A DNA stretch of 20,424 nt from a virus. Each line of letters starts with the position of its first letter. Position 1 is the first letter of the stretch. Below, in pieces: positions 6,692-14,463 of this stretch. A program made the position numbers and the translations under genes. The notes beneath the pieces are model-generated. The model had not been told where the DNA came from, did not search any database, and saw nothing but the letters and a program-made list of their open reading frames with translations. The stretch is from the IMG/VR virus record IMGVR_UViG_3300040811_000332, positions 1 through 20,424 of that record; one strand, given 5' to 3'.

Positions 6692-8456
6692 CACAACTAA
6701 TACAATCCGGGTCCATTGCCTGTTGTGCAATATCACCCCTTAGTACTGATTCAGTTCTTGTATAATATAAAGTTTTTACACCCTGTTTCCAAGCTTCCAT
6801 ATGGACTTGGTTTAACCACTTAGGTGATGCAACAGATGGGAACGCAAGATTAAGGGATACCGATTGGTCGATATATTGTTGTCTTACACCCGCCTGTCTT
6901 ACTAATTCTAACTGATTGATTTCTTTGAATGTTTTAAATACATCTTTTACTTTATCAACCTCTTTACCTTCTGCACAATCAGATACATTTATAATTCTAC
7001 CATCACAATATACCCAATTATCTAATTCATCAATACCCTGAATAGAACCACCATCAGATAAAATCTTATCCCACGTATCTTTATTATTGATACCTACTTT
7101 TCTAAGTACCTTCTCTAATTCTTTATTCTTACGAATGAATGTACCCTTTGCAGTTTGTTCTGTAAATACGTTTGCTGCCCAAGGTTCAATACCTGGTGAT
7201 ACATTACCTGCCAACTTAGAATTAGAAACCGTAGGTGCAACTGCTCTTAGGTGAGTATTTCTCATACCTGTGCCGACACACCATAGTGGTTCACCAAATT
7301 CTTGTGCCATATCTCTACTAGCTCTTTCTGATTCAATTTTTAACTGAGAGAATATCTTTCTGGTTTCAAACTGAGCTGGGAGTGAATCAAATGGAATACC
7401 TTTTTGTTGTAGATATGTATGCCACCCTAATACACCCAATCCTAATGCTCTACCTTTTTCAGCAGAACGAACCGAATTCTCAAATCCTCTCATATTCTTA
7501 GCTCTTTGGAGAAACTCTTCTAATACTCCATCCAAAAACCAAGTTGCGGTATAAATCAAATCAGTATGTTTCCACTCATCGTACTTAGATAAATTCAATG
7601 ATGATAAACAACAAACAAATGAGTGAGATTCATCAGTATGTAGGGTAATTTCACTACAAATGTTAGTCATAAAAACTTTTAGTGAATTTTGTTTGTATGC
7701 TTCGGGATTTGCTTTGTTTACGTTACCCTTATACATAATATAAGGTTCACCAGTTGCTTTTCTCTTCTGAAGTACCTTACCCCATCTTCTACGTGCTTCA
7801 TCATTACCATCTTCCAACTTTCTCATAAACTTATCACCTACCACCACACATTGGTGTAGATTAAGACACTGTCGGTTTACATCACCTTTAGGTTCTCTGA
7901 TTTCAATCCACTCATCGAAATCATCATGTTCAATGTTTAAGTTTACTGATGCTGCCCCTCTTCGTACACTACCTTGATTTGTTGCAAGAATTGTTGAATC
8001 ATAAATCTTAGTAAATGGAACTACACCATCGGATGTTCCATTTTGAGTAATTTTACTTCCCGCTGGTCTGATTTGGTTGATACCAATACCGACCCCACCA
8101 CCATGTTTGGCAAGTAGCATCATCTCAAGGTTTTTTGTACCAATATCTTGAATGGAATCTGCTACATCGATTCCAAAACAACTAATGGGTAATCCTCTAT
8201 CAGTACCAGTATTTGATAATACAGGTGTTGCTAGATTTAACCAACCTCTCCAAATGTAATCAAAGAATTTTGATGCCATTTGTGGTTTACCTAATCTACG
8301 AGCAACTGATGTTGATACTCTCCAATATGCATCCTTTGGAGTTTCACCTGCCAATAGATAACCTTTTGAGATTGTTTTTACATATATTTCCGTATTGGCC
8401 CAATCAGGAAAATCTACTCCCAATTCCCAGCCTAATTCTTCTCCAAAATTTTTCAT
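6684..8456 (-). CDS. nrdA: Class I ribonucleotide reductase, large (catalytic) subunit NrdA
   Basis: This subunit reduces ribonucleoside diphosphates to deoxy forms for phage DNA synthesis, with radicals delivered by NrdB. At 590 aa it is shorter than E. coli NrdA (761 aa). Its N-terminus starts directly in the catalytic core, so the allosteric ATP-cone appears to be missing. Active-site residues are visible: C93 (PISCFG), N265-x-C267-x-E269 (the radical Cys and Glu pair), C282/C283 (FVCCLSSLNLS), the radical-transfer pair Y564-Y565, and the C-terminal redox pair C585-xx-C588 that thioredoxin regenerates. The start lies 6 nt after the nrdB stop, and no clear Shine-Dalgarno is present. Loss of the ATP-cone would remove dATP shut-off, a known feature of some reductases. 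Confidence 0.95.
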   Translation of the reverse strand: MKNFGEELGWELGVDFPDWANTEIYVKTISKGYLLAGETPKDAYWRVSTSVARRLGKPQMASKFFDYIWRGWLNLATPVLSNTGTDRGLPISCFGIDVADSIQDIGTKNLEMMLLAKHGGGVGIGINQIRPAGSKITQNGTSDGVVPFTKIYDSTILATNQGSVRRGAASVNLNIEHDDFDEWIEIREPKGDVNRQCLNLHQCVVVGDKFMRKLEDGNDEARRRWGKVLQKRKATGEPYIMYKGNVNKANPEAYKQNSLKVFMTNICSEITLHTDESHSFVCCLSSLNLSKYDEWKHTDLIYTATWFLDGVLEEFLQRAKNMRGFENSVRSAEKGRALGLGVLGWHTYLQQKGIPFDSLPAQFETRKIFSQLKIESERASRDMAQEFGEPLWCVGTGMRNTHLRAVAPTVSNSKLAGNVSPGIEPWAANVFTEQTAKGTFIRKNKELEKVLRKVGINNKDTWDKILSDGGSIQGIDELDNWVYCDGRIINVSDCAEGKEVDKVKDVFKTFKEINQLELVRQAGVRQQYIDQSVSLNLAFPSVASPKWLNQVHMEAWKQGVKTLYYTRTESVLRGDIAQQAMDPDCISCDG

Positions 8457-8462
8457 AACTTT

Positions 8463-9473
8463 TTACCAAATATCGTTAAAATCTTCACCTTCATTCGCTT
8501 TAGAGTAATCCGTTGGTCTTACTGCAAAGAAATCGGTATGTGTTGTTCCTCCTGTTAAGTGATAGAACCAATCTAAATTAGATGCCTTCTTATCATTGTA
8601 TTCAAAGTGAAAATCTCCACCTGAGATTGCATTATATCCCAGCTCACCCAACTTTTCATTACCCCTCTTTGAGATAAACTCTTTTAGGTCTTTTGATTTT
8701 AGATTTTCTAAATCACCCATCTCAAACATCTTATCAATAAAGTTATGTTCCATCTCTACCATATATTGAGCTGCTTTGATAACATCATCCTTTACTTCTT
8801 CTAATAATTCAGGATATTCATCACACATATGTCTGAATAACTGACATCCCATCTTAGAATGTAGTGATTCATCTCTTACACTCCATTTCATTTGTTGTCC
8901 GATGCCTTTCAATAAGTTTCTCATTTGGAATGAGTAAAGAACTGCAAATGATGAATACAATGATACTCCCTCTGCAAATGCTGAGAAGATTGCAAGTGAG
9001 CGAGCTACTTCTTTTCGTGCGATTGGATTGGATTCTAAATCCTCATATGTCCAATCCGCGGATGTTGAAGTTAGGAACTCAAACTTTTCTGCGATTGCAG
9101 GTTCATGTAAGAACGCTTCGAAATCTTCTAAACCCAATGTTTCGTTAAGATAAGAATATGCGGTTGCGTGGATTGTTTCTTGAGAACCGAACATCATAGC
9201 CATTTGTTTAATTTCGTGCTTTGGAAACCACTTAGTTACCATAGTTGTCCAATAATCAGATACAGCACATTCAGTTTGAGCAAATCCTAATAGGATATTA
9301 CCAACTAAGTTTTTTTCTGATTCGTTTAGATTCTCATTCCAATCCTTTACATCTCCTTGCATTGGAATCTCAGTATGTAACCAAAAGGCTTGTGCTTGTT
9401 TGAGCCAACCTTCAGTATAATATACTGGATATTCGAATGGTTTGAAGGGTATTCTTTCCGCAAATATTCCCAT
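8463..9473 (-). CDS. nrdB: Class I ribonucleotide reductase, radical-generating subunit NrdB
   Basis: This is the di-metal carboxylate subunit that makes the radical for NrdA, 336 aa (E. coli 376). Metal ligands in order are E68, E99, H102, E168, E202 and H205, with the radical tyrosine at Y106, four residues after H102 (ETIHATAY) as in E. coli Y122. The first ligand aligns with E. coli D84 but is glutamate here (FAQTECAV). Glu at this position is known from class Ic enzymes, which however lack the tyrosine. The C-terminus EDFNDIW is the expected NrdA-docking tail. A possible Shine-Dalgarno (AAGGAAA) lies about 8 nt before the ATG. The gene sits between helicase and nrdA in one operon. Confidence 0.95.
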   Translation of the reverse strand: MGIFAERIPFKPFEYPVYYTEGWLKQAQAFWLHTEIPMQGDVKDWNENLNESEKNLVGNILLGFAQTECAVSDYWTTMVTKWFPKHEIKQMAMMFGSQETIHATAYSYLNETLGLEDFEAFLHEPAIAEKFEFLTSTSADWTYEDLESNPIARKEVARSLAIFSAFAEGVSLYSSFAVLYSFQMRNLLKGIGQQMKWSVRDESLHSKMGCQLFRHMCDEYPELLEEVKDDVIKAAQYMVEMEHNFIDKMFEMGDLENLKSKDLKEFISKRGNEKLGELGYNAISGGDFHFEYNDKKASNLDWFYHLTGGTTHTDFFAVRPTDYSKANEGEDFNDIW

Positions 9474-9528
9474 TATATTTTTCCTTAATTATTTCGTTAA
9501 ACTTTAATTGAGTGATTATAAATACTGA

Positions 9529-10887
9529 CTAAACATCAATATCACCCTTCATTTCATTATATTTTTGTAACAAATTCTTTCTTACTAAACTCTCCCCCTT
9601 TGACATATCATTTGTGGTCTTTTTACCATCAATGGAATCATCGGAATATATGTTAATTCTACCATTACTCATATTCGCCTTAGATGGTAGAGTCATCCCA
9701 TCTGGTCCAAATCTATTTTTGATAACGTGCCAACGACCAGTTCCTGCAAGTTTATCTTCAATTTTTCTACTTAGAGAAACCACAAAATCTGCTGTCATTA
9801 ATTTAGAGAATGAACCTGCGATAGAAGTACCAGTAATCACATCATCATTTGCACCACTACGATTGATTTGGGATGCTGTGTATAGTGGACATTCATATTC
9901 ACCAGCAATACCCCTCAAACCCTCTACAATCTCTTCTAACTCTTCGTGTCGTTCTTTTCTACTATTACCCTTTAACAAATCAGCGTAATCCACAATAATC
10001 ACATCAGGATTCTTACCTTGTAACTTTAATTTATCTAAGGATGCTCTCATTGCGTTTAATCCTGCAGATTTAGTAGGCCAATATTTCAAAATAAGTTCAC
10101 CTTTTAGGTTATTAACTTGATTTGAAACATCTTCTATATTGTATTTTAGATTTGGAACTGCAGTACCTGTTAGAACTGCATCATATCTTTGACCAACATA
10201 ACCTTCATTCAACTCCAATGTATAGTGAACTACCGTCTTACCTAATTTAGCAGCTACCATACCCACATTTACTAATGCCCAAGATTTACCAATTCCTGGA
10301 GGTGCTGCAAACATTATCAACTCACCTTTACCAAAACCACCATCTGCTAATTCATCAATTACATCCCATCCAGTTGGAATCACATCTCTAATAGTAGATT
10401 CATATCGTTCTTTAATCTGTAATTTGTATTCGTGTCCAATATCAGTATCCTGTCCGGCTTTCATTGCATCATCAATTTTTGATTTAATGATATCAAACTT
10501 ACCTTCTTCTAATAATCCAACTGATTCTAATATTGCGTTTTTAAAGGTTTGGTTTTTACAGAACTCTAAAGTTTTTTCTTTTACATAATCCAAATCATCA
10601 GATTCTAACCCATTCCAAACCTGCTTTAGATTATCTACAATGGATTGTTTGAGAACATCTCTCTCAATCTTAGATACCTCTACTTTAAATACATCTAATG
10701 TTGGTAACTCACCATAACCATCAAAGTGGGAAAGAATCTTCTTTACAATCCACTCATTTGATTCAGAATCAAAATATTCCGGTTTGATAATATCATACAC
10801 CATCTGAAGAAATATTCTATCAGAGATTAGCGCTGAAATTATCTTAATCTGAAATGATGTTCCAAACTTATTTCCAAACTTATCCAT
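9529..10887 (-). CDS. 41: Replicative DnaB-type helicase (T4 gp41-like)
   Basis: This is a hexameric ATP-driven 5'-3' DNA helicase of the replication fork, 452 aa from the chosen start. Walker A is APPGIGKSW (near residues 195-203), Walker B is VIIVDYADLL, and later come the ASQINRSG and KNRFGPDG segments of the RecA-like core. The N-terminal 150 residues are the helical collar region. The frame extends upstream to a TTG at 10896, but that codon lies inside the -7 promoter box. I therefore choose ATG 10887 (MDKFGNKFG), only 6 nt after the box, which implies a leaderless or nearly leaderless message. The gene heads the operon with nrdB, nrdA, zinc ribbon and thioredoxin. Confidence 0.92.
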   Translation of the reverse strand: MDKFGNKFGTSFQIKIISALISDRIFLQMVYDIIKPEYFDSESNEWIVKKILSHFDGYGELPTLDVFKVEVSKIERDVLKQSIVDNLKQVWNGLESDDLDYVKEKTLEFCKNQTFKNAILESVGLLEEGKFDIIKSKIDDAMKAGQDTDIGHEYKLQIKERYESTIRDVIPTGWDVIDELADGGFGKGELIMFAAPPGIGKSWALVNVGMVAAKLGKTVVHYTLELNEGYVGQRYDAVLTGTAVPNLKYNIEDVSNQVNNLKGELILKYWPTKSAGLNAMRASLDKLKLQGKNPDVIIVDYADLLKGNSRKERHEELEEIVEGLRGIAGEYECPLYTASQINRSGANDDVITGTSIAGSFSKLMTADFVVSLSRKIEDKLAGTGRWHVIKNRFGPDGMTLPSKANMSNGRINIYSDDSIDGKKTTNDMSKGESLVRKNLLQKYNEMKGDIDV

Positions 10888-10893
10888 AGGATA

Positions 10894-10925
10894 CAAATAT
10901 ACAAATAAAATCTTAAATAAACAAA
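10894..10925 (-). promoter_or_regulatory. Bacteroidota-type promoter for the helicase-nrd operon
   Basis: On the minus strand TTTG (10922-10925) is followed by 20 nt and TATATTTG (10894-10901), a perfect match. The -33 box lies directly after the stop of the 5' nuclease gene. The -7 box ends 6 nt before the helicase ATG and overlaps the alternative TTG start. Confidence 0.82.
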
Positions 10926-10926
10926 C

Positions 10927-11970
10927 TTATTTTTTAGTTTGTTTCGAATACTTATCTAAATCACTCCAAGTGTTCACCAACCACGTTTCTACATTCTTAA
11001 ATGCGGTGTACAACTTATCAATCATAAACTCTTTTTTAAATTGAAATGAATTCAATCCGTTTATAGGGGAATCTATGATATTTCTTACGTTAGATGTGAT
11101 TGCAGAACCCATAATTGGATTAGATAACTGCATTAAATCATAATTTAACTGAAGAACATCTTTATTTTCTAAAATTTTGTTCTTTAGTTTTTCATCATCC
11201 ATTTGTGATACCTTTTCAAATAAGGTATCTAATGTTAAATCATCTGATTGTAAAAAATCTAATTTATTAATCAACGTTTTAGGACCTATACCTTTTACGC
11301 CAGGAATATTATCAGATTTATCACCATCGAATATACGATAGTATACTAAGTTATGTGATGGTACACCATATAACTCCTTTACATCATCTTTGTTCATCAT
11401 CTTCTTTTTAGTTGGTAGATATACTGAAATTCTATCATCTACCAATTGTAGAAAATCTTTATCAGATGATACTATCAAAACTTCTTTCTTAAAGATGTGT
11501 CTGGCAGCATAAGCCATAACATCATCAGCTTCAATGTGGTCTATATAACATAAATCAACAGGTAAGAAATCTAAATACTTTATTAAAGTGTTAAAGTTAC
11601 GTTTCATAGATTCCGCCTGGTCCTCTAAATCTTCGTAACCAACCAATCTATTCACTTTAGTAAGACCCGTTCTACCCTCTTTATACCCTTTCCACATTTT
11701 CTTTCTACGATGAGAACCACCCTTACCATCAAACACTACCAAAACTCTCGTTGGTTTGTTATTTCGGATAAGAGCGCCGAGGGATAACAGGAATCCTGTT
11801 ACCCCACCAACGTGCTCTCCATCATCATTCAAAGTAGGAACTGCTCCAAACACTCTGATGAACATATTCAATCCATCTACAATCATAACTTTATCGTTTA
11901 CATCACCTTTCGATGCATTAGATAAGTTAGTTAACATTTCTTTGTAATTAGATTTCGTGCGTATCATCAA
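10927..11970 (-). CDS. rnh: 5'-3' nuclease of the FEN/RNase H family (T4 Rnh-like)
   Basis: This enzyme removes RNA primers and 5' flaps during lagging-strand synthesis; 347 aa against 305 in T4 RNase H. The PIN-like acidic site is visible as D32 (IVDGLNMF), D81 (VFDGKGG), E147-x-D149-D150 (IEADDV), D170-x-D172 (SSDKDF) and D217-xx-D220 (DGDKSDNIPG). It is followed by the helix-hairpin-helix-like GVKGIGPKT (224-232) that grips the duplex. The gene overlaps the end of uvsX by 23 nt and is the last gene of the gp32-uvsX operon. Two adjacent ATGs (MM) leave the exact start uncertain by one codon. Confidence 0.92.
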   Translation of the reverse strand: MMIRTKSNYKEMLTNLSNASKGDVNDKVMIVDGLNMFIRVFGAVPTLNDDGEHVGGVTGFLLSLGALIRNNKPTRVLVVFDGKGGSHRRKKMWKGYKEGRTGLTKVNRLVGYEDLEDQAESMKRNFNTLIKYLDFLPVDLCYIDHIEADDVMAYAARHIFKKEVLIVSSDKDFLQLVDDRISVYLPTKKKMMNKDDVKELYGVPSHNLVYYRIFDGDKSDNIPGVKGIGPKTLINKLDFLQSDDLTLDTLFEKVSQMDDEKLKNKILENKDVLQLNYDLMQLSNPIMGSAITSNVRNIIDSPINGLNSFQFKKEFMIDKLYTAFKNVETWLVNTWSDLDKYSKQTKK

Positions 11971-13072
11971 ATTCGGTTGTATCTGTGTTTGCTGATTCGG
12001 ATGCTTCTTTATATCCTAAAATATATGCATCACAGATTTGTTTATACATTTGTTCTTTTATTTCAGGTCGTTCTTCCAATATATCGGCAAACCCTTTTGC
12101 TTGAAACTTAATAACTTCACCAGTTTGTTCATCAGTCCATGTGTACCATGCACCACTTACAGTTACCAACTTATATGTTTTCATAGTGTTTAACCACGAA
12201 CCATATCTATCGATACCTCTATCAAAGTAAATTTCAAAATCAACTGCTCTAAGTGGTGGTCCCATTCGGTTCTTAATGACCTGAACTCTAGTCTTAATAC
12301 CAACAGTCTGGTCAACACCCCCAACTTTAGAATTGAGTTTACCCATTTGTTTCATTCTCAATCTACACGACGCGTGGAAACCTAATGCTTTTCCACCTGA
12401 TGTAGTGTAGGGGTCACCAAACGATACACCCATTCTAACTCTAAGTTGATTTGTAAATACCACCAAAATACGTTCTCTACCAATCATATTAGTAATCTTT
12501 CTCATTGCTTTTGAGATAATGATTGCTTTTTGAGTAGCGTAGCCCGCTTGGTCGTAATCTGCTGCCAATTCAACCTTTGTGGTTGCAGCTGCTACTGAAT
12601 CAACTACGATAGTTACCAATCTATCCTTATCAGATTTTCTAATAGATTCGATAATTGAATCCATAGCATCAAAGATATCTTCTACTGATTCTAAAGGTAC
12701 ATAAAGTAACTTTTGAGTATCTACCCCCAATGCTTCTAAGAACTCCTGATTGATTGCGTTCTCCGTATCAATATACACAGCCAATCCACCCTTCTTTTGA
12801 GTGTTTGCTAATGTATGTGCTGATAGGAGTGATTTTCCACTCGCTTCAAGACCCGTAACTTCAACAATTCTTCCAACAGGAAACCCACCATTTGGTCGGT
12901 TTGAAATCGCTAAATCTAACATATCATCTCCGGTGGACACCCACTCAGTAAGGTCGGTGGGTGTCTGTTCGGAGCCATCTAAGAAATATGCGACTTTTGA
13001 TTGTCCTTTGAACTTCTTATTAAGGTTATCGGCCAGAAGTGAAGATAATTCATCTCTATTTGTTTTAGCCAT
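11948..13072 (-). CDS. uvsX: RecA/UvsX-type recombinase
   Basis: This is an ATP-dependent strand-exchange protein that forms filaments on ssDNA and drives recombination-dependent replication; 374 aa. Walker A is GLEASGKS (74-81). YIDTENAI holds E104, equivalent to the catalytic Glu of RecA (FIDAEHAL). Walker B is VTIVVDSVAA with D158. VFTNQLRVRMG and FGDPYTTSGGKALGFHAS match the L1/L2 DNA-binding region. The sequence looks closer to cellular RecA than to T4 UvsX in these motifs. The C-terminal tail (NTDTTEFDDTHEI) is acidic, as in RecA. A likely ribosome site (AAGG) lies 5 nt before the ATG. The gene follows gp32 by 12 nt, its functional partner in presynaptic filament assembly. Confidence 0.94.
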   Translation of the reverse strand: MAKTNRDELSSLLADNLNKKFKGQSKVAYFLDGSEQTPTDLTEWVSTGDDMLDLAISNRPNGGFPVGRIVEVTGLEASGKSLLSAHTLANTQKKGGLAVYIDTENAINQEFLEALGVDTQKLLYVPLESVEDIFDAMDSIIESIRKSDKDRLVTIVVDSVAAATTKVELAADYDQAGYATQKAIIISKAMRKITNMIGRERILVVFTNQLRVRMGVSFGDPYTTSGGKALGFHASCRLRMKQMGKLNSKVGGVDQTVGIKTRVQVIKNRMGPPLRAVDFEIYFDRGIDRYGSWLNTMKTYKLVTVSGAWYTWTDEQTGEVIKFQAKGFADILEERPEIKEQMYKQICDAYILGYKEASESANTDTTEFDDTHEI

Positions 13073-13084
13073 TATACCTTAATT

Positions 13085-13882
13085 TTAGTTGTTAAATAAA
13101 TCGTCAAATGCGTCTTTTACGTTAGCAGTGGTTGCATTAGATACTGCTTGTGGTTCATCATCTTTGAAAGGTGATTCAGTTGATTGTGATTGAGTTGGTT
13201 GAGTTTCCTCTTCCTCAGAATCACCTACCTGTCCAGTTTCCATCCAAGTTTCTAACAATGATTTCATATCATCATAAGTGTACTTTTTGAACATACCTGG
13301 TAGTTCAATCTGGTCTTTCAACTGAGATAATACATTACTATCTTCAGTAATTGGTGTTTGGTTAGGTTTTACTCTGATGTAAGTTTCAGGGTAGTTCTTA
13401 CCTAACTCTTTTGCTGTTTTGAACTCAACAGTGATATCTCTACCATTTGTTGGGTCAGTTAAATCCCCATAGTCTGGGTCTGCGAAGAAAGCAAGTAGTT
13501 CTTGGTACACAGTTTTTCCAAATCCCCAAAACTTAACTCCCTCTGATTCTTCACCACGAACCAATACAGGAACGTAAGTACGCATCTTTGGTGTTAATTG
13601 TTTTGATAGATTCCAATCATTTCTATCACCAGTTGCTTTTAACTGCTCAGCGAACTCCACTAATGGGTCAGCCTCACCATGTGTTTGTGGTGAAAGAATG
13701 TTCTTACCACCAAAGTTGTAGTGGAAAAACAGTTCAATGAAAGGGTTTGATGGGTTGTGAACGTAAGGAACTATCCTTACTTGTTGTTTGCCGGGTTTCG
13801 GCTTCCAAAGGTTGTCTGTTTTCGTTACCTTTGTTTGTAGACTGTCTAGTCTGTTTCGGATTGCATTCAAATCGATTGCCAT
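13085..13882 (-). CDS. 32: Single-stranded DNA-binding protein (T4 gp32-like)
   Basis: This protein coats ssDNA at the fork and organises replication and recombination proteins; 265 aa against 301 in T4. The N-terminal basic patch is followed by KPKPGKQQVRIVPY and an aromatic-rich OB-like core (FFHYNFGG, KFWGFGKTVYQEL). The C-terminal region is a Ser/Gln/Glu-rich acidic linker ending in DAFDDLFNN, the kind of tail that recruits partners. The core and tail pattern fits gp32. There is no cysteine in the whole protein, so the T4 zinc site (three Cys and one His) is absent. Translation has a good Shine-Dalgarno (GGAG, 6 nt before the ATG). Two promoters in tandem sit upstream, which suggests high expression. 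Confidence 0.88.
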   Translation of the reverse strand: MAIDLNAIRNRLDSLQTKVTKTDNLWKPKPGKQQVRIVPYVHNPSNPFIELFFHYNFGGKNILSPQTHGEADPLVEFAEQLKATGDRNDWNLSKQLTPKMRTYVPVLVRGEESEGVKFWGFGKTVYQELLAFFADPDYGDLTDPTNGRDITVEFKTAKELGKNYPETYIRVKPNQTPITEDSNVLSQLKDQIELPGMFKKYTYDDMKSLLETWMETGQVGDSEEEETQPTQSQSTESPFKDDEPQAVSNATTANVKDAFDDLFNN

Positions 13883-13920
13883 AATTACTCCATTTTTTAA
13901 TTGTTAAACTTATATTGATT

Positions 13921-13952
13921 CAAATATACGAATAATTTTTCAATTATCCAAA
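13921..13952 (-). promoter_or_regulatory. Proximal gp32 promoter with stem-loop spacer
   Basis: On the minus strand TTTG (13949-13952), a 20-nt spacer and TATATTTG (13921-13928) match the consensus fully. The spacer holds GGATAATT, GAAA and AATTATTC, an uninterrupted 8-bp stem (one G-U) with a GNRA-type loop. The leader from here is about 33 nt. Confidence 0.85.
13930..13949 (-). terminator. Hairpin inside the proximal gp32 promoter
   Basis: The transcript would fold as GGAUAAUU-GAAA-AAUUAUUC, followed by G and UAUAUUUG. It lies on RNA started at the distal gp32 promoter, so it could attenuate that transcript or act as a DNA-level operator. The structure is seen; the role is inferred. Confidence 0.35.
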
Positions 13953-13959
13953 TTATATT

Positions 13960-13983
13960 TCACTTTTTATTCTCAACACGCAT
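13960..13983 (-). other. Possible 7-codon leader ORF ahead of gp32
   Basis: On RNA from the distal promoter, GGGAG is followed 4 nt later by ATG and the short frame MRVENKK with TGA stop. The ATG lies in the loop of the 13973-14000 inverted repeat. It could be a leader peptide, or it could be chance, since such tiny frames are common. Confidence 0.25.
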
Positions 13984-14000
13984 TTACTCCCATGTGTTGA
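13973..14000 (-). promoter_or_regulatory. Leader inverted repeat between the two gp32 promoters
   Basis: A perfect 7-bp inverted repeat (TCAACAC/GTGTTGA) encloses a 14-nt loop that contains ATGGGAGTAAATG. This loop closely resembles the gp32 ribosome site (ATGGAGTAATTATG). In T4 the gp32 mRNA leader holds a structure that gp32 itself binds for autogenous repression, so this is a candidate for the same kind of control. Pairing and similarity are seen; function is inferred. Confidence 0.4.
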
Positions 14001-14008
14001 TATGGTTA

Positions 14009-14040
14009 CAAATATACGAAAGTTTTTTCAAACTTCCAAG
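14009..14040 (-). promoter_or_regulatory. Distal gp32 promoter with stem-loop spacer
   Basis: On the minus strand CTTG (14037-14040, one mismatch in the -33 box), a 20-nt spacer and TATATTTG (14009-14016). The spacer is GGAAGTTT, GAAA and AAACTTTC, again a full 8-bp stem but with a different sequence from the proximal copy. Confidence 0.75.
14018..14037 (-). terminator. Hairpin inside the distal gp32 promoter, 3' of the 129-aa gene
   Basis: GGAAGUUU-GAAA-AAACUUUC pairs over all 8 positions and starts about 21 nt after the stop of the 129-aa gene. UAUAUUUG follows it. It may end or protect the upstream operon's transcript (inference). Confidence 0.38.
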
Positions 14041-14058
14041 TATAAATATCAAAATAAT

Positions 14059-14448
14059 TTAATTAACATCAATTATTCTGAACAAATTCGTTTTCATAAT
14101 CTTATACCCATCTCCATCAGTTAGAATCATTGAATTACGATAATCACCCCATTCAATCTGATATGATTTATCTAATGTACCACCATTTAAGCTCTCTATT
14201 AACTTATTAAGTGCGTTGATAGTGTACATCGTATTTGATTCTTTTTTTCTATGAACCATAATGGTTGATGGTAAAAATCTGGTATCTCTATTTGGTATGA
14301 TATTATAACTTATTACCAACTCTTTGGATGGTTCTAATTTAAGTATGAATATCTTCCTACTGAATAGTTCGTAGGAATCAAATATATTTTTAAGTAGACC
14401 TTCGAACAGTGCTTCTGTTGTAAAGGTACATAGTAATTGCGTTCTCAC
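14059..14448 (-). CDS. Conserved-looking phage protein of unknown function (129 aa)
   Basis: I do not recognise this protein with certainty. It has an alpha-beta look: an N-terminal LLCTFTTEALFEGLL, a strand-rich middle (KIFILKLEPS, ELVISYNII), then VHRKKESNTMYTINALNKLIE and a C-terminal YRNSMILTDG segment. The pattern recalls small conserved proteins of marine T4-like phages, but this is memory only. The start is GTG at 14448. The nearby ATG at 14452 is out of frame and closes after about 20 codons, so GTG with GGAG some 8 nt upstream is preferred. It starts 15 nt after the stop of the 703-aa gene and is the last gene before the gp32 promoters. Confidence 0.7.
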   Translation of the reverse strand: MRTQLLCTFTTEALFEGLLKNIFDSYELFSRKIFILKLEPSKELVISYNIIPNRDTRFLPSTIMVHRKKESNTMYTINALNKLIESLNGGTLDKSYQIEWGDYRNSMILTDGDGYKIMKTNLFRIIDVN

Positions 14449-14463
14449 CCATTCTCTCCGTAT

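Noticed and set aside
8467-8474. GATATTTG resembling a -7 box before nrdA
   Set aside because: It is the last coding stretch of nrdB (GAT ATT TGG TAA) and differs from the TATATTTG used elsewhere.
9516-9526. TATAAATA on the plus strand, like a T4 late promoter
   Set aside because: No plus-strand gene follows and the sequence is common in AT-rich DNA.
9474-9528. Terminator hairpin between helicase and nrdB
   Set aside because: Only a very weak AT-rich pairing is visible and no U-run follows, so the two genes are treated as one operon.
14041-14052. Second TATAAATA on the plus strand
   Set aside because: It points into the minus-strand 129-aa gene, away from any gene start.
14379-14407. TATATTTG on the minus strand inside the 129-aa gene
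   Set aside because: No TTTG at the -33 distance and no gene start downstream at a sensible spacing.
14432-14452. ATG at 14452 as start of the 129-aa gene
   Set aside because: It is out of frame with the gene and reaches a stop after about 20 codons; GTG 14448 is in frame.
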